Source of the DNA: Candidatus Poseidoniales archaeon
GTDB taxonomy: Archaea; Thermoplasmatota; Poseidoniia; Poseidoniales; Thalassarchaeaceae
Direction: 5' to 3'
DNA length: 64,000 nt
NCBI GenBank assembly: GCA_028283505.1
Contig: JAPOFX010000008.1
Coordinates: 1-64,000 of the forward strand
Shown here: in pieces, positions 28,558 to 38,683 of the stretch
How the letters are laid out: each line of letters begins with the position of its first letter
Position numbering within the stretch: position 1 is the first letter of the stretch
Program-made: the position numbers and the translations under genes
The notes under the pieces: generated by a model
The model's database searches: none
Seen by the model: only the letters and a program-made list of their open reading frames with translations
Told to the model about the DNA's origin: nothing

Positions 28558-30765
28558 TCAGTCCTGGTAATGTGATTCGCCAGGAATTTCTGCCTTGAGA
28601 CCCTTTCTTTCCCTGATCTCGCCGGTTACTTTCTCATACAGATTTGGTGGCAAGTGTACGAAGCCGGCGTTTTCCATATTCCAAATGGCCCTACCTTGGC
28701 TAGCAGCACGGATATCGTTTGAGAAACCAAATGTCTCTGCAACTGGAATAGTGCCAATAACCTTGGTCACACCGTCTTCCACAGGCATGTCCTCGATTAT
28801 GCCTCTCCTGGTTGATACCTCTCTGGTTACGCCCCCAATAACGTCATTCGGAGAATCAATCTGAATTTTTTGAATTGGTTCAAAGATAACTGGCCTTGAT
28901 CTCATGAATGCGCCCTTGACGGCATTCCTGACAGCAGGGATGGTCTGGGCCGGACCTCTGTGAATAGCATCCTCGTGAAGCTTGGCATCTACGAGTCGGA
29001 CCAATACGCCCATTAGAGGCTCGTCTGCAACTGGCCCCTTCTTACAAACATCATTGAATCCGTCAATGATAAGTTCTCTCGTCTCATGTAGATTCTGAAT
29101 CCCCTTGGTATCGTTGACAAGTACGTTGGTGCCATTAATTGCGTAAATCTTGCGCATCATGTCCTTGTCCATTCCTAATTCGGCAAACTGATCCCCGACC
29201 TCCTTTGCATCTTTTGATCGTACCGCCCCATCCCTGAACTCTCCTGCTCTGAGCTTTTCGACAACTATGTCTGGCAGTGGCTCGGTCTCTATGTAGAATC
29301 TGTTGTGTCTGTTGGGGGATTTGCCTTCGAATGGTCTACCTTTGTTGTCATTCTGAACTGATTCCCTGTAAACAACGATTGGCTCACTAACCTTCACTTT
29401 GATTCCTTGCTCTTCTTCCAGCCTGTACACAGTTATCTCGAGGTGAAGTTCTCCCATTCCAGCCAAAAGAGCTTCCCCCGTTTCCTGATTGGTGGAGACA
29501 TCAAGAGATGCATCGGCCTTGGCAAGGCCCCTAAGTGCATCTATGAATTTAGGTAGGTCTTTCATGGATTTTGGCTCAACCGCGACAGTGACGACTGGCT
29601 CTGATATGTGCCTTATTGCTTCGAAGGGAGGTGCGTCCTTTTCCCTGGCTATAGTTACACCAGCGGCTGCACTTCTGATTCCAGTGATTGCAGCAATATT
29701 CCCTGAGGTGACTTCAGATGTAGCAATCCGATCCCCTCCAACCATCATGCCCACCTGTTGCACTCTCTCAGCTTTTGCCGCGCCGATGGCCCAAACTGAC
29801 TCTCCATGTTTGATTCTTCCAGAATATACCCTTCCAACAGCTACTTCTCCAGCATGTGGATCCATCCAAATTTTCGTGATCATGAGTGAGAGTGGTCCGT
29901 CTGGGTCACACTCCATCATAGCCTTCCCAACGCCGGAATCCAGATCCCCTTGCCAGATATTAGGGATTCTATATTTCTGGGCGACTACTGGGGAAGGGTG
30001 CTTTTCAACTGTCATGTCCAGTAGGACAGTATGGACTGGTGCAAGTTTAGCTAGCTCCTTCTGATTATCATTGTGACAGTACTCGAAGATCTGTTTGAAG
30101 TTGATATTGCTCTTCTGCATGTAGGGAATTGACATTCCCCAGTTATAGTAAGCAGAGCCAAAGGCCACGGTACCTTTCTGAACCGATACTTGCCATTCCT
30201 TCCTCAAATCCTCTGGGGCGTAGGTGGAAATCAGTTTGTTTACTTTTGTAATAATCTTCTCGAACCTACTCATCATTTCTTGACCATCGATCTGGAGCTC
30301 ATTGATTAGTCGGTCGACCTTGTTGATAAAAAGAACCGGTCTGACTTTTTCTTTCAGTGCCTGTCGAACAACTGTTTCTGTTTGTGGCATTGTTCCCTCA
30401 ACCGCACACGCTAGAATTATGCATCCATCTACAGCTCTCATGGCCCTGGTAACGTCCCCTCCAAAATCTACGTGACCAGGCGTATCTATGAGATTTATGA
30501 GGTAGTCTTGACCATCCACGACGTGGACCATAGAAGCGCTAGCGGCGTTGATAGTAATTCCTCTTGCGCTCTCCTGTTCATCAAAATCAAGCACTCTCGA
30601 CTTACCTGCCAAATCCTCAGACATCATTCCTGCTCCCGCAATTAGATTGTCCGATAGTGTAGTCTTTCCATGGTCAATGTGTGCAGCGATCGCAATGTTT
30701 CTGATATGCTCTCTATCGTGCATTATCTCTGTAGCTCGCTTGATGTTGTCTTCCTTACGACCCAT
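28558..30765 (-). CDS. fusA: Translation elongation factor 2
   Basis: NIAIAAHIDHGKTTLSDNLIAGAGM, DTPGHVDFGGDVTRAMRAVDG, and diphthamide-site motif LHEDAIHRGPAQ. Confidence 0.97.
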   Translation of the reverse strand: MGRKEDNIKRATEIMHDREHIRNIAIAAHIDHGKTTLSDNLIAGAGMMSEDLAGKSRVLDFDEQESARGITINAASASMVHVVDGQDYLINLIDTPGHVDFGGDVTRAMRAVDGCIILACAVEGTMPQTETVVRQALKEKVRPVLFINKVDRLINELQIDGQEMMSRFEKIITKVNKLISTYAPEDLRKEWQVSVQKGTVAFGSAYYNWGMSIPYMQKSNINFKQIFEYCHNDNQKELAKLAPVHTVLLDMTVEKHPSPVVAQKYRIPNIWQGDLDSGVGKAMMECDPDGPLSLMITKIWMDPHAGEVAVGRVYSGRIKHGESVWAIGAAKAERVQQVGMMVGGDRIATSEVTSGNIAAITGIRSAAAGVTIAREKDAPPFEAIRHISEPVVTVAVEPKSMKDLPKFIDALRGLAKADASLDVSTNQETGEALLAGMGELHLEITVYRLEEEQGIKVKVSEPIVVYRESVQNDNKGRPFEGKSPNRHNRFYIETEPLPDIVVEKLRAGEFRDGAVRSKDAKEVGDQFAELGMDKDMMRKIYAINGTNVLVNDTKGIQNLHETRELIIDGFNDVCKKGPVADEPLMGVLVRLVDAKLHEDAIHRGPAQTIPAVRNAVKGAFMRSRPVIFEPIQKIQIDSPNDVIGGVTREVSTRRGIIEDMPVEDGVTKVIGTIPVAETFGFSNDIRAASQGRAIWNMENAGFVHLPPNLYEKVTGEIRERKGLKAEIPGESHYQD

Positions 30766-30867
30766 ATCAATTCCTCTATTGGTGCGACGACCTGACTTTG
30801 GTTCATAAATCCGATTGTGGAGAGAAGTAAAACTTGACTAGTAGAGGCACTACTATTCTAATTGGGA

Positions 30868-31485
30868 TTACCTTGCAGAAGCCGCTATACGCTCAATTTC
30901 CTCTCTCTTGCCTATCGAGAAAGCGGCTACGTCGCCCTCAGCGGCCTTAGATATCTCACTGACAATCCCTTGGACGAGGGTCCTCTTACTTCCTGCCGTA
31001 GCAGCTGTGCATCCTATTGCTAAATTCCTCAGTGCAATGTCCAATCTTCTACTCGGTGATGAGTCTACTGCTTTTGGGGTACTTACTGCTCCCTGCTTGA
31101 TTCTTGTTATTTCTTCGCATGGAGCTGCCTCCACTATTGCGTCGATAAAGGATTGAAGAGGGTTTTCGCCGGTCCTTTCATTGATAGAATCCAATGCTGC
31201 CTCGTAGGCCTTAGCGCAGTGCTGCTTCTTGCCTGAGAACTTTCCTGTCCTCATCAGATTGTTGATGAATCTTTCAACTACTGAAAGCTTTGCCTTACCA
31301 AACCATGCGTTTGCATGCCTTCCCCCACTGTGGGGTGTTCCTATGGTTGTGAGGTTAATGTATGGAGCTAGGCCCGGGTCGGAACAGGTAACCTCTGTTG
31401 CGTCCCACTTGCCAAAAACCATGGTGCCAATGCCGGCAATGGGGGCATCGGACTTCTTTTCTTGTTGACTTACCTGATCCGTCAT
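30868..31485 (-). CDS. rps7: Ribosomal protein S7
   Basis: FGKAKLSVVERFINNLMRTGKFSGKKQHCAKAYEAALDSINERTGENPLQSFIDAIVEAAPCEEITRIKQGAVSTPKAVDSSPSRRLDIALRNLAIG. Confidence 0.95.
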   Translation of the reverse strand: MTDQVSQQEKKSDAPIAGIGTMVFGKWDATEVTCSDPGLAPYINLTTIGTPHSGGRHANAWFGKAKLSVVERFINNLMRTGKFSGKKQHCAKAYEAALDSINERTGENPLQSFIDAIVEAAPCEEITRIKQGAVSTPKAVDSSPSRRLDIALRNLAIGCTAATAGSKRTLVQGIVSEISKAAEGDVAAFSIGKREEIERIAASAR

Positions 31486-31494
31486 GAAGGCACC

Positions 31495-31935
31495 TTACCT
31501 GATTGGCTTCTCCTTTCGTCCCCTGACCATCTCGTCGAGAGAAACGCCGTTGACCTTTATGACCTTGAATCGGACACCCGGGAGGTCACCGTATGATCGT
31601 CCCTTGCTACCACCGATGCCTTCGACAAGAACCTCGTCGTGCTCGTCAATGAATGATATTGCCCCATCTCCAGGAGCAAAGGCTGTAAGTTGGTTGCCAG
31701 TTTTTATTAGGCTAATCTTGACAGCCTTCCTGATTCCAGAGTTTGGCTGTTTGGCCTCGAATCCCACCTTTTCAACTACGATTCCCTTTGCCTGAGTACT
31801 TCCCATAAGAGGGTCATGCTTCAGTACGCCACCTCTCTGCTGCTTGAATTGGCGATCTCTGAATTTGCGTTCCTTCCAGCGATATTTCTTCCTATCGGTC
31901 TTCATCTTTTGCCCGGAGAATAGACCTCTACCCAA
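31495..31935 (-). CDS. rps12: Ribosomal protein S12
   Basis: [94 protein letters not shown]. Confidence 0.97.
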   Translation of the reverse strand: MGRGLFSGQKMKTDRKKYRWKERKFRDRQFKQQRGGVLKHDPLMGSTQAKGIVVEKVGFEAKQPNSGIRKAVKISLIKTGNQLTAFAPGDGAISFIDEHDEVLVEGIGGSKGRSYGDLPGVRFKVIKVNGVSLDEMVRGRKEKPIR

Positions 31936-32047
31936 AGTGACACCTCAGAATGACGCCTCGCCGAACCTCATGGGGTATAAGAGCGTGACGGGGCGGTCCC
32001 CGCTAATAGGGTACTAGAGGGGGATAACCTCACTAACATTCAAGCAT

Positions 32048-33340
32048 ATGTTGACCCCGGCCACCGATATGGCCTTCCGTGACATGCTTGCAGGCGTCCA
32101 AAACGTCGATGAGGCGACAAGCGTCATCCACGGCATGATTGATACCTCGAATGAACTTGGAGACATACCCTTGCTGTTTAACAAAATCATCGAGGCTCCC
32201 GGACACAGGGCGGCATTGAACGTTTTAGAGAAATCTAGACTATGTGAGATGTTTGACATATCCCCTGGAGAGCTGATAGATGTCTTGTCATGGGCAATGG
32301 AAAATCCAACCGATCCGGAAATAGTAGAGGCTTCCGATGCGCCTGTTATGGAGTCGGGACAAAAAGTGGTAGACCTGACAAAAATTCCAATTCCGTGGCA
32401 CTTTAGGGAAGACGGTGGGAGATACCAGTCCGCATCAATCATCATAGCTCAGTATTCTGGAATTAGAAATGTCTCCTTTCATCGTCAGCTTCTAAGGGAC
32501 AGTAACCACACTGTTGCCAGATTGGTCCCGAGACATCTTAGAACTATCAGCTCTCAAGCTGCTGATGCTGGAGATGACGTACCTGTTGCTGTAGTGAATG
32601 GGGCCGATCCAACTGTTCTTCTCGCGGCTGCAATGTCATTCTCCGATCACATTGATGAGTTGACCGTGGCATCCTCCTTGCACATGAAGCTTCATGGGAC
32701 TCCTCTGAAGGTGGTAATTTTGCCTAACGGGGTGATGGTACCAGCGGATGCAGAATATGCGATGGAAGCAAGAATTACACCAGAAAGGGACGATGAAGGT
32801 CCATATGTGGACATAACTGGGACCGTGGACGACATCAGGCAGGAACATGTGATAGAGTATGACAACGTATTCCACCGTGACAATCCCGTTTTTCACGCCA
32901 TAATACCAACTGGTATTGAGCACAGGACGCTTATGGGAATGCCCAGGGCCCCAACAATAAAGAATGCAGTTTCCAAAGAGGTGGAGTGCATAGACGTCCA
33001 CATGACTGACGGAGGTTGTGGCTGGCTTTCGTCCGTCATACAGATAGTACCCAAGAACAAAGGAGACGGTATGCTAGCTATTGACGCTGCTTTCAGGGGC
33101 CACCCTTCTATGAAACAGGTAGTCGTGGTTGATGCGGACGTAGATATCTCTGATCCCAGAAGAGTGGAATGGGCACTTATGACTAGGTGGCAACCAGACA
33201 AAGATACTGTCGTCCTAGAGGGACAGAGGGGCTCTAGCCTGGACCCCAGTCGTTCAGAAGACGGGATAACGAGTAAGATAGGTATGGACGCCACTTTGGA
33301 TCCTGGAATCGATAGGGCTCCATATGAGTCAGTTTTGTGA
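32048..33340 (+). CDS. UbiD-family (prenyl-FMN-dependent) decarboxylase
   Basis: DLTKIPIPWHFREDGGRYQSASIIIAQYSGIRNVSFHRQLLRDSNHTVARLVPRHL ... VPADAEYAMEARITPERDDEGPYVDITGTVDDIRQEHVIEYDNVFHRDNPVFHAI: UbiD motifs. Confidence 0.9.
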   Translation: MLTPATDMAFRDMLAGVQNVDEATSVIHGMIDTSNELGDIPLLFNKIIEAPGHRAALNVLEKSRLCEMFDISPGELIDVLSWAMENPTDPEIVEASDAPVMESGQKVVDLTKIPIPWHFREDGGRYQSASIIIAQYSGIRNVSFHRQLLRDSNHTVARLVPRHLRTISSQAADAGDDVPVAVVNGADPTVLLAAAMSFSDHIDELTVASSLHMKLHGTPLKVVILPNGVMVPADAEYAMEARITPERDDEGPYVDITGTVDDIRQEHVIEYDNVFHRDNPVFHAIIPTGIEHRTLMGMPRAPTIKNAVSKEVECIDVHMTDGGCGWLSSVIQIVPKNKGDGMLAIDAAFRGHPSMKQVVVVDADVDISDPRRVEWALMTRWQPDKDTVVLEGQRGSSLDPSRSEDGITSKIGMDATLDPGIDRAPYESVL

Positions 33341-33347
33341 GGCGCTC

Positions 33348-34349
33348 ATGACAAAAACAGATATTGCAGCAGCTTTGCAACATCCGAGAAGAAGTCTAGG
33401 AGATAGGCACAGGAGTCAATCAGAAAAATATGTCTCACTTGCTTTAGACGAGAGAGGCGAAGTTATTGCTGATCGAGCAGTAAATCTTGAGTGGGGGGAA
33501 CAGAGTGCGAGGCAGGCCGTTTTGTATGACTTCACAAATCCGGATAACTGGTTCGCCTTAGTGAGAGTGAAGACCTTGCTTGGTGACTCAACTGGTATCA
33601 GGTCCGTATTGGAGGACCTTTTTGCTGTTCTTGGCCGAAAACCAGAACATATTGCTCAACTGGAGAATGTGGATTTCCTATCGAATGGAATCATTCTTCT
33701 GGAAGCCTCTCTGGAGGCTGATCCTCTAGATGTCGATAAATGGTGGCAGATGATATCTCAATCCGATGGCATGTTGGAAGATTTTTCTGAGAGAGTGGAG
33801 ACACTGGATTTAAGGGACCGAAGAGCAAATGTTCTTTTCTCCAGGAGGATAGAAAGGGTAAGAGAATCTGGGCATGAAGAGGAGTTCATGACGCTTTCAA
33901 GGCTGATTCTATCACAAAGGCCATCGAACCATGAGGCATGGACTTCGCTCGGGAGGATGCATGAAAGAAGGGGCGAGTACAGTGATGCTTGGCTTTGTTA
34001 CGACCAGGCACAGAGTTTTTTCCCGGGTAAACCAGTTAGGGACGAATTCAGAACCCGTATGGAAAAAGAGATCGACGGTTCGGAAAAGACGGCCTGGAAT
34101 CCCCCCGGTATCAGTCAAAGAATGGATTTCCTCAGAAAGATGGAGGAAATGGCATCATTGGAAAGTGAGGAAATAATTCGAGGAGTCGATGATATGGAGA
34201 GTTCGGGCCCTCTCGAGATTGTACATCGGCTAATTGCGGAAGAAAGGATTTCTGAAGCCTTTTTTAAGTCGAGGAGGCTAGCTGCAGAAGGTGTCGAAGG
34301 AGCGATGGAAGTGTACGATGAGTTGAGAGAAATGATGGGGGAAGGTTAG
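33348..34349 (+). CDS. TPR-like helical repeat protein
   Basis: LSQRPSNHEAWTSLGRMHERRGEYSDAWLCYDQAQSFFP resembles a TPR; start ATG 33348 chosen within the ORF 33324..34349. Confidence 0.6.
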   Translation: MTKTDIAAALQHPRRSLGDRHRSQSEKYVSLALDERGEVIADRAVNLEWGEQSARQAVLYDFTNPDNWFALVRVKTLLGDSTGIRSVLEDLFAVLGRKPEHIAQLENVDFLSNGIILLEASLEADPLDVDKWWQMISQSDGMLEDFSERVETLDLRDRRANVLFSRRIERVRESGHEEEFMTLSRLILSQRPSNHEAWTSLGRMHERRGEYSDAWLCYDQAQSFFPGKPVRDEFRTRMEKEIDGSEKTAWNPPGISQRMDFLRKMEEMASLESEEIIRGVDDMESSGPLEIVHRLIAEERISEAFFKSRRLAAEGVEGAMEVYDELREMMGEG

Positions 34350-34741
34350 TGTTTGTTGTGTGTTTGGTATACTCCAAAAACACCAAGGATGACGAGAAAC
34401 CATGGATTATGGTCCTCAACAAGGATAGGGGTTGGGAGCTTCCCGGTGGCCAGATTACTGAAAATGAGGATTTTGATGTAGCCGCCTTGAGGGAGCTTTA
34501 CGAGGAAACAGGGTTGCTTGGTACCGCAGTAGGATATGACGAAAATATCATTGAAGGGGGTGTTGTGGTCTTAATTGAAGTCGAAAGCACCCCCAGCCCT
34601 GAGCCATGGGACTCACCCGACCCTTCGATACTAGAGGTTGGTTGGTGCCTAGAAGCGCCTACTAGACTGGCATGGGAAGAAAAGGAGCTTGAGAAAATTA
34701 GAGATCACGACTGGAGTTCTTCTAAGACCCTGGGGTCCTGA
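34349..34741 (+). CDS. NUDIX hydrolase
   Basis: WELPGGQITENEDFDVAALRELYEETGLLG NUDIX box. Confidence 0.88.
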   Translation: MFVVCLVYSKNTKDDEKPWIMVLNKDRGWELPGGQITENEDFDVAALRELYEETGLLGTAVGYDENIIEGGVVVLIEVESTPSPEPWDSPDPSILEVGWCLEAPTRLAWEEKELEKIRDHDWSSSKTLGS

Positions 34742-35541
34742 ATTTCTTCCTCTCTAGCTCTCAGCGCATTTTTCCAAATCGGCCTATCTAATTTTTCAGA
34801 AGCCTCCAGAATTAGGCCCAAGTCAATTCTGGAATGTCCGGAGAGGTCGTTGCAAAGTAGCGGGAAAAGATATTCAACTACATCTGTAATATCACTCGGA
34901 TTAGATGGATTTTGGGTGTTTCCTGGTCCCTCCCTCGGTCTCGCATTCTCCAGTAATGCAGACATCGTAGGAGAGTTCTCATCTATTTTGTCTAGGGCCA
35001 AGTCTAGCCATTCAAGAGACGCGGCAATAGCCTCAGGAACCATCTCCGACTCTATGAAACCAGACCTGGCCGACCATAGATGTCTCTTTGCTGGAGCGTA
35101 GTCACCCATAGTTGATAGAATTCTTCCGACCTCGATTCTTGATAATGATTTGATATCAAGGGGATGACCATTATTCAGGGAGATCTCTGAATGAGTGGCG
35201 AGGGACATCATCAACTCTCCCCTGTTGGCATGCCATGTAGCCAGATTTAGTAAAGCGAGACCGTGTAATGAGGAACCCCTTGAAATGGCGTTTAGCCTAT
35301 CGACGCACCACCTCAATTCACTCCCTATGTTATCTGTAGGGACTAGTCCTATCAATGCTCTTTCCAGCCTTACCCTGGCCTCTATCAGGTGGTCGCGGTC
35401 AGGACCGGATCTGGACCTATTGAGGATTTCTTCCGAAATGAGCTTGGCCTCTTCTGTATCACCATCTGCCAGGAGGGAGAGCATGGAATCCAAAAGGGCC
35501 TCAAGTTGACCAGGATTTTCTTCGTTTGGCATGCTTCTCAC
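34705..35541 (-). CDS. Helical-repeat (TPR-like) protein
   Basis: ORF 278 aa; alternating helical repeats; overlaps the downstream pfdB start by 4 nt. Confidence 0.5.
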   Translation of the reverse strand: MRSMPNEENPGQLEALLDSMLSLLADGDTEEAKLISEEILNRSRSGPDRDHLIEARVRLERALIGLVPTDNIGSELRWCVDRLNAISRGSSLHGLALLNLATWHANRGELMMSLATHSEISLNNGHPLDIKSLSRIEVGRILSTMGDYAPAKRHLWSARSGFIESEMVPEAIAASLEWLDLALDKIDENSPTMSALLENARPREGPGNTQNPSNPSDITDVVEYLFPLLCNDLSGHSRIDLGLILEASEKLDRPIWKNALRAREEEIQDPRVLEELQS

Positions 35542-35870
35542 TGTTTTTCGTAAGCTGTTACAAGCTCGTCATACTTCTTACGTAGGTCATTTTCCCTGGA
35601 AGAAAGCCTATCCATGTGTTCTTGAAGTGCTATCATTGATCCCTCTAAATCATCCTTTACTGAGTTTCTGTCCTCAACTTCCAGAAGTAGACTTCCAATT
35701 GCCCTGTAAACTGGCTTTTCTGGATCTTGTTTTGAAAGAGCGTCCAAAGTTATAGATATCTCACTTAGCTGAGTTGTGACACCTTGTATCTGGGCTAGTG
35801 TTGACTGCAAATCCTGAGCAACTGACTTCAGAGCCTCAGCAACTTCATTGTTCGAATTCATATTAATCAC
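35538..35870 (-). CDS. pfdB: Prefoldin beta subunit
   Basis: LQSTLAQIQGVTTQLSEISITLDALSKQDPEKPVYRAIGSLLLEVEDRNSVKDDLEGSMIALQEHMDRLSSREN. Confidence 0.88.
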   Translation of the reverse strand: MINMNSNNEVAEALKSVAQDLQSTLAQIQGVTTQLSEISITLDALSKQDPEKPVYRAIGSLLLEVEDRNSVKDDLEGSMIALQEHMDRLSSRENDLRKKYDELVTAYEKQ

Positions 35871-36112
35871 CCTGTCCAGTTATTGCATTCAAAGCTTGCT
35901 CCGATGCGATCACGCCCCTCATTGTGGAGTTCCAAATAGCTCTAAGATCGGAGAATGTTCCTGCCGTGAGAGTAATCGAAATTCTACCTCCCGTCTGAGT
36001 AAAGTCTGATTCTGTCCTAAGACCACTTGCAATGTGCTCCGCGTGAGGGTGTGAGAAGTTCAATGACAGGGAGAAACTTCCCTCATTCTTCCTCTGAGTC
36101 GGCAACTTCTTC
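35863..36112 (-). CDS. KEOPS subunit Pcc1-like protein
   Basis: SLSLNFSHPHAEHIASGLRTESDFTQTGGRISITLTAGTFSDLRAIWNSTMRGVIASEQAL; lies between pfdB and rpl37Ae. Start uncertain (no good ATG; TTG within the end of rpl37Ae plausible), so the upstream coordinate is approximate. Confidence 0.7.
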
Positions 36113-36451
36113 TGCCTCCACGATTTTTCTCTCAAATTCCAATGCAGCTTGCTGGGCAATCACGGCCATGTCAGTTGCAGTGGCTCCTTCCATGGATCTC
36201 CTGACTACCCTATTGTTGGCATCGGATGCTCTTGTGAAGGGTTCCCATACCCCTCCAGTGAATGTGTGCCCACACTTCCTACACTCCCAGATTCCCGCAG
36301 CCTTTCTTCTTACCTTCTGGTATTGGCATGATGGGCATGTATATTCCTTGGACTTCTTTCTTAACGCTGATCCAGCCCTTCTTCTTACGCTGACGCCGTA
36401 CCTAGAGCCGAATCTTGCTGTAAGTCCTGCCTTCTGAGTTCTTTTTGCCAT
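36083..36451 (-). CDS. rpl37ae: Ribosomal protein L37Ae
   Basis: MAKRTQKAGLTARFGSRYGVSVRRRAGSALRKKSKEYTCPSCQYQKVRRKAAGIWECRKCGHTFTGGVWEP. Confidence 0.94.
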   Translation of the reverse strand: MAKRTQKAGLTARFGSRYGVSVRRRAGSALRKKSKEYTCPSCQYQKVRRKAAGIWECRKCGHTFTGGVWEPFTRASDANNRVVRRSMEGATATDMAVIAQQAALEFERKIVEAEEVADSEEE

Positions 36452-36461
36452 AAAATCACCT

Positions 36462-37235
36462 CTAGTCCATCAATTCTCTTAATTCGGCACATCTCTTCTT
36501 GGCGTGCTCCATTATGCTGGCAAACTCGTCCGCCGTGAAGATTCCCTTTAGACCCTTTTGGAGAGAGTGCACATGATCATCATCGCCGAGGGTGATGTGA
36601 ATCCTTTCGTCTCCACCTAATTCTTCTTTGTATGATGCATCATAGACGAACCTTCCGCCCACCTTGTGGTACGAGCACATTATGGGCTTTTTTGAGACCT
36701 TCAGAGGGGAGTCTTCGCCTACCTCGAACTTCTCAGCTGGGATGATTGCAGACCTAAGGGCTGCTATACCAGCCAACGCAAAGGCATCGAAGAGATTGCC
36801 ATCGTCAGAGATTGCATGCAAGTCCAGAATTACCTGCCATGCCTTTTCTCCTGGTATGATGCACAAATCGTCCACATCGATACATCCAGATTCCCTGATT
36901 CCCCTGTCTACAACTCTCCCAAGTTCGATTGACTCAGGGCTTGGTGGCCCTGCCTCCCAATGTCTACCAGCGATTGGTCTAACTTCGCAAGAACACATCA
37001 AACCTCCTTGATTTGGTCTATCGGGATATGGGGTCATTAGCTGGAATTTCACCCCTGCTAATACTATGGTGTTGCCCATGGTGACTCTGGCGGATCCTTC
37101 GGCCCTTGGCAGAATTCCCGTTTCGAGATTTATCTCACGGCCCTCGTATTGGCCTCTTCCATCTAACCGGGCGTCATTCATGGCTAAATCAGATAGATGA
37201 TCCCTGAGCAGATTGGGGACTGTTGGCGCACTCAT
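36462..37235 (-). CDS. rrp42: Exosome complex subunit Rrp42
   Basis: LDGRGQYEGREINLETGILPRAEGSARVTMGNTIVLAGVKFQL; follows rrp41. Confidence 0.92.
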   Translation of the reverse strand: MSAPTVPNLLRDHLSDLAMNDARLDGRGQYEGREINLETGILPRAEGSARVTMGNTIVLAGVKFQLMTPYPDRPNQGGLMCSCEVRPIAGRHWEAGPPSPESIELGRVVDRGIRESGCIDVDDLCIIPGEKAWQVILDLHAISDDGNLFDAFALAGIAALRSAIIPAEKFEVGEDSPLKVSKKPIMCSYHKVGGRFVYDASYKEELGGDERIHITLGDDDHVHSLQKGLKGIFTADEFASIMEHAKKRCAELRELMD

Positions 37236-37951
37236 TGTTTCGCACCTCCCTTCAGGGCCTCGACCATGAGTTTGTGTACCTGCAAAGCGGCCTCCACATT
37301 GTAATCCCAAGCCTGTTTGAATTCCTCTGGTGATAAATCGCCGTCCATCTGAAGGAAAACTAATTCCCCGGTGTTGGGCAGTATACCCATTGGTAAATCA
37401 GCTTCTCCGTAATTATCCTCTTCTTTGTTGAGATCACAGACTACCACATCATTGACCTTTCCGCTAGCCACACTTACCACCAAATCTGTCATTGGTATCC
37501 CTGCATCGGCAAGTGCTACGGATGCAGCGGTGAGGCCCACGCACCTTGTTCCCGCCTCAGCAGATATGATCTCTATGCTAACTCTGATTTTTGATCTGGG
37601 ATAGAGCTCCAATAAAACGACGCTTTCCAAAGCATCTTGCGTGACTTTACTGATTTCTCTACTCCTTCTGTTGAATCCCGGCCTAATTCTGTCGGTTGTT
37701 GAGAAAGGGGCCATGTTGTAGGCAACATCAATTACTGCTCTGTCTTGCTTCTGGATCTTCCTCGGGTGGGCTTCCATTGGCCCGTAAACTGCAACTATGG
37801 CCTCGTTTGTCCCCCAGACCATCCTGCATGAGCCGTCTGCTACCGGTACGACGCCTGTCTCAATCGTGATTGGCCTGACATCACCTGGCTTTCTTCCATC
37901 CATCCTAAGGCCATTCTCGTCTATCATCTGTACATCGCCATATCCGCCCAT
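37232..37951 (-). CDS. rrp41: Exosome complex catalytic subunit Rrp41
   Basis: LRMDGRKPGDVRPITIETGVVPVADGSCRMVWGTNEAIVAVYGPMEAHPRK ... RRSREISKVTQDALESVVLLELYPRSKI. Confidence 0.94.
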   Translation of the reverse strand: MGGYGDVQMIDENGLRMDGRKPGDVRPITIETGVVPVADGSCRMVWGTNEAIVAVYGPMEAHPRKIQKQDRAVIDVAYNMAPFSTTDRIRPGFNRRSREISKVTQDALESVVLLELYPRSKIRVSIEIISAEAGTRCVGLTAASVALADAGIPMTDLVVSVASGKVNDVVVCDLNKEEDNYGEADLPMGILPNTGELVFLQMDGDLSPEEFKQAWDYNVEAALQVHKLMVEALKGGAKQ

Positions 37952-38670
37952 TATGCACCAACTCCTGCAATCATGGCCTCGGAGGATATTTTTTCAATCC
38001 TCTTTCTGACTTCTAATATGTTCTCTAAATCTCCATCTATCCAAAGGCGCCCATTGTCCGTTACGACTATTCTGCAATCAGTCTCCATCTTCATGGCCCT
38101 CAGGAAAGAGCCACCCTTACCAATGAGGTGACCTAGTAGATGAGGGTCCAACTCATCAAGGGCCCCCGAGCGAATCTTCCTGAGGCCCATGCCCTTCATT
38201 GTAACTACGCTTTGGTGAGTTTCCTCAACCTCTTGTACCCTACAAAGTATTGAGTCACCGATGTCCAGAACCTTCCTTGTTCCTCCAAATTCTACTTTCG
38301 CAGGACCTAGGCTCATCGGGAGTATTGAATTGAATGGCGCGCCTATGTCGACGAACCAGATGTTGTTCGTGCAGCCTTCTATATGGCCGATCACCAAATC
38401 GCCAGGCCTAGGCATGTATCTTGTGTGAAGAGGGCTAACTGATATTGTGTTGCCCTTCCTATTCATTCTTCCTTGTTTCGTTGATTTGACTCTGTCACCG
38501 ACGACTAAAACGCCGTGCCCAGCTTCAATCCCCTCTGACGATCCCAGGTCTTCTCCTGGCACGACGATGAGGGATCGTCGTGAGTCTTGCGGTCCGTCCG
38601 CGTTGCTCTCATTACTCATGTTATCGAACTGCCCGACCGGCCTACTATTCATAACCGTTGATGTTGACAC
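37951..38670 (-). CDS. rrp4: Exosome complex RNA-binding subunit Rrp4
   Basis: YMPRPGDLVIGHIEGCTNNIWFVDIGAPFNSILPMS (S1) ... LLGHLIGKGGSFLRAMKMETDCRIVVTDNGRLWIDG (KH). Confidence 0.92.
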   Translation of the reverse strand: MSTSTVMNSRPVGQFDNMSNESNADGPQDSRRSLIVVPGEDLGSSEGIEAGHGVLVVGDRVKSTKQGRMNRKGNTISVSPLHTRYMPRPGDLVIGHIEGCTNNIWFVDIGAPFNSILPMSLGPAKVEFGGTRKVLDIGDSILCRVQEVEETHQSVVTMKGMGLRKIRSGALDELDPHLLGHLIGKGGSFLRAMKMETDCRIVVTDNGRLWIDGDLENILEVRKRIEKISSEAMIAGVGA

Positions 38671-38683
38671 CTACGGTGAGATA

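Noticed and set aside
29489-30064. 191-aa + strand ORF antisense to EF-2
   Set aside because: Antisense shadow ORF of a highly biased, strongly conserved gene; no recognisable domain.
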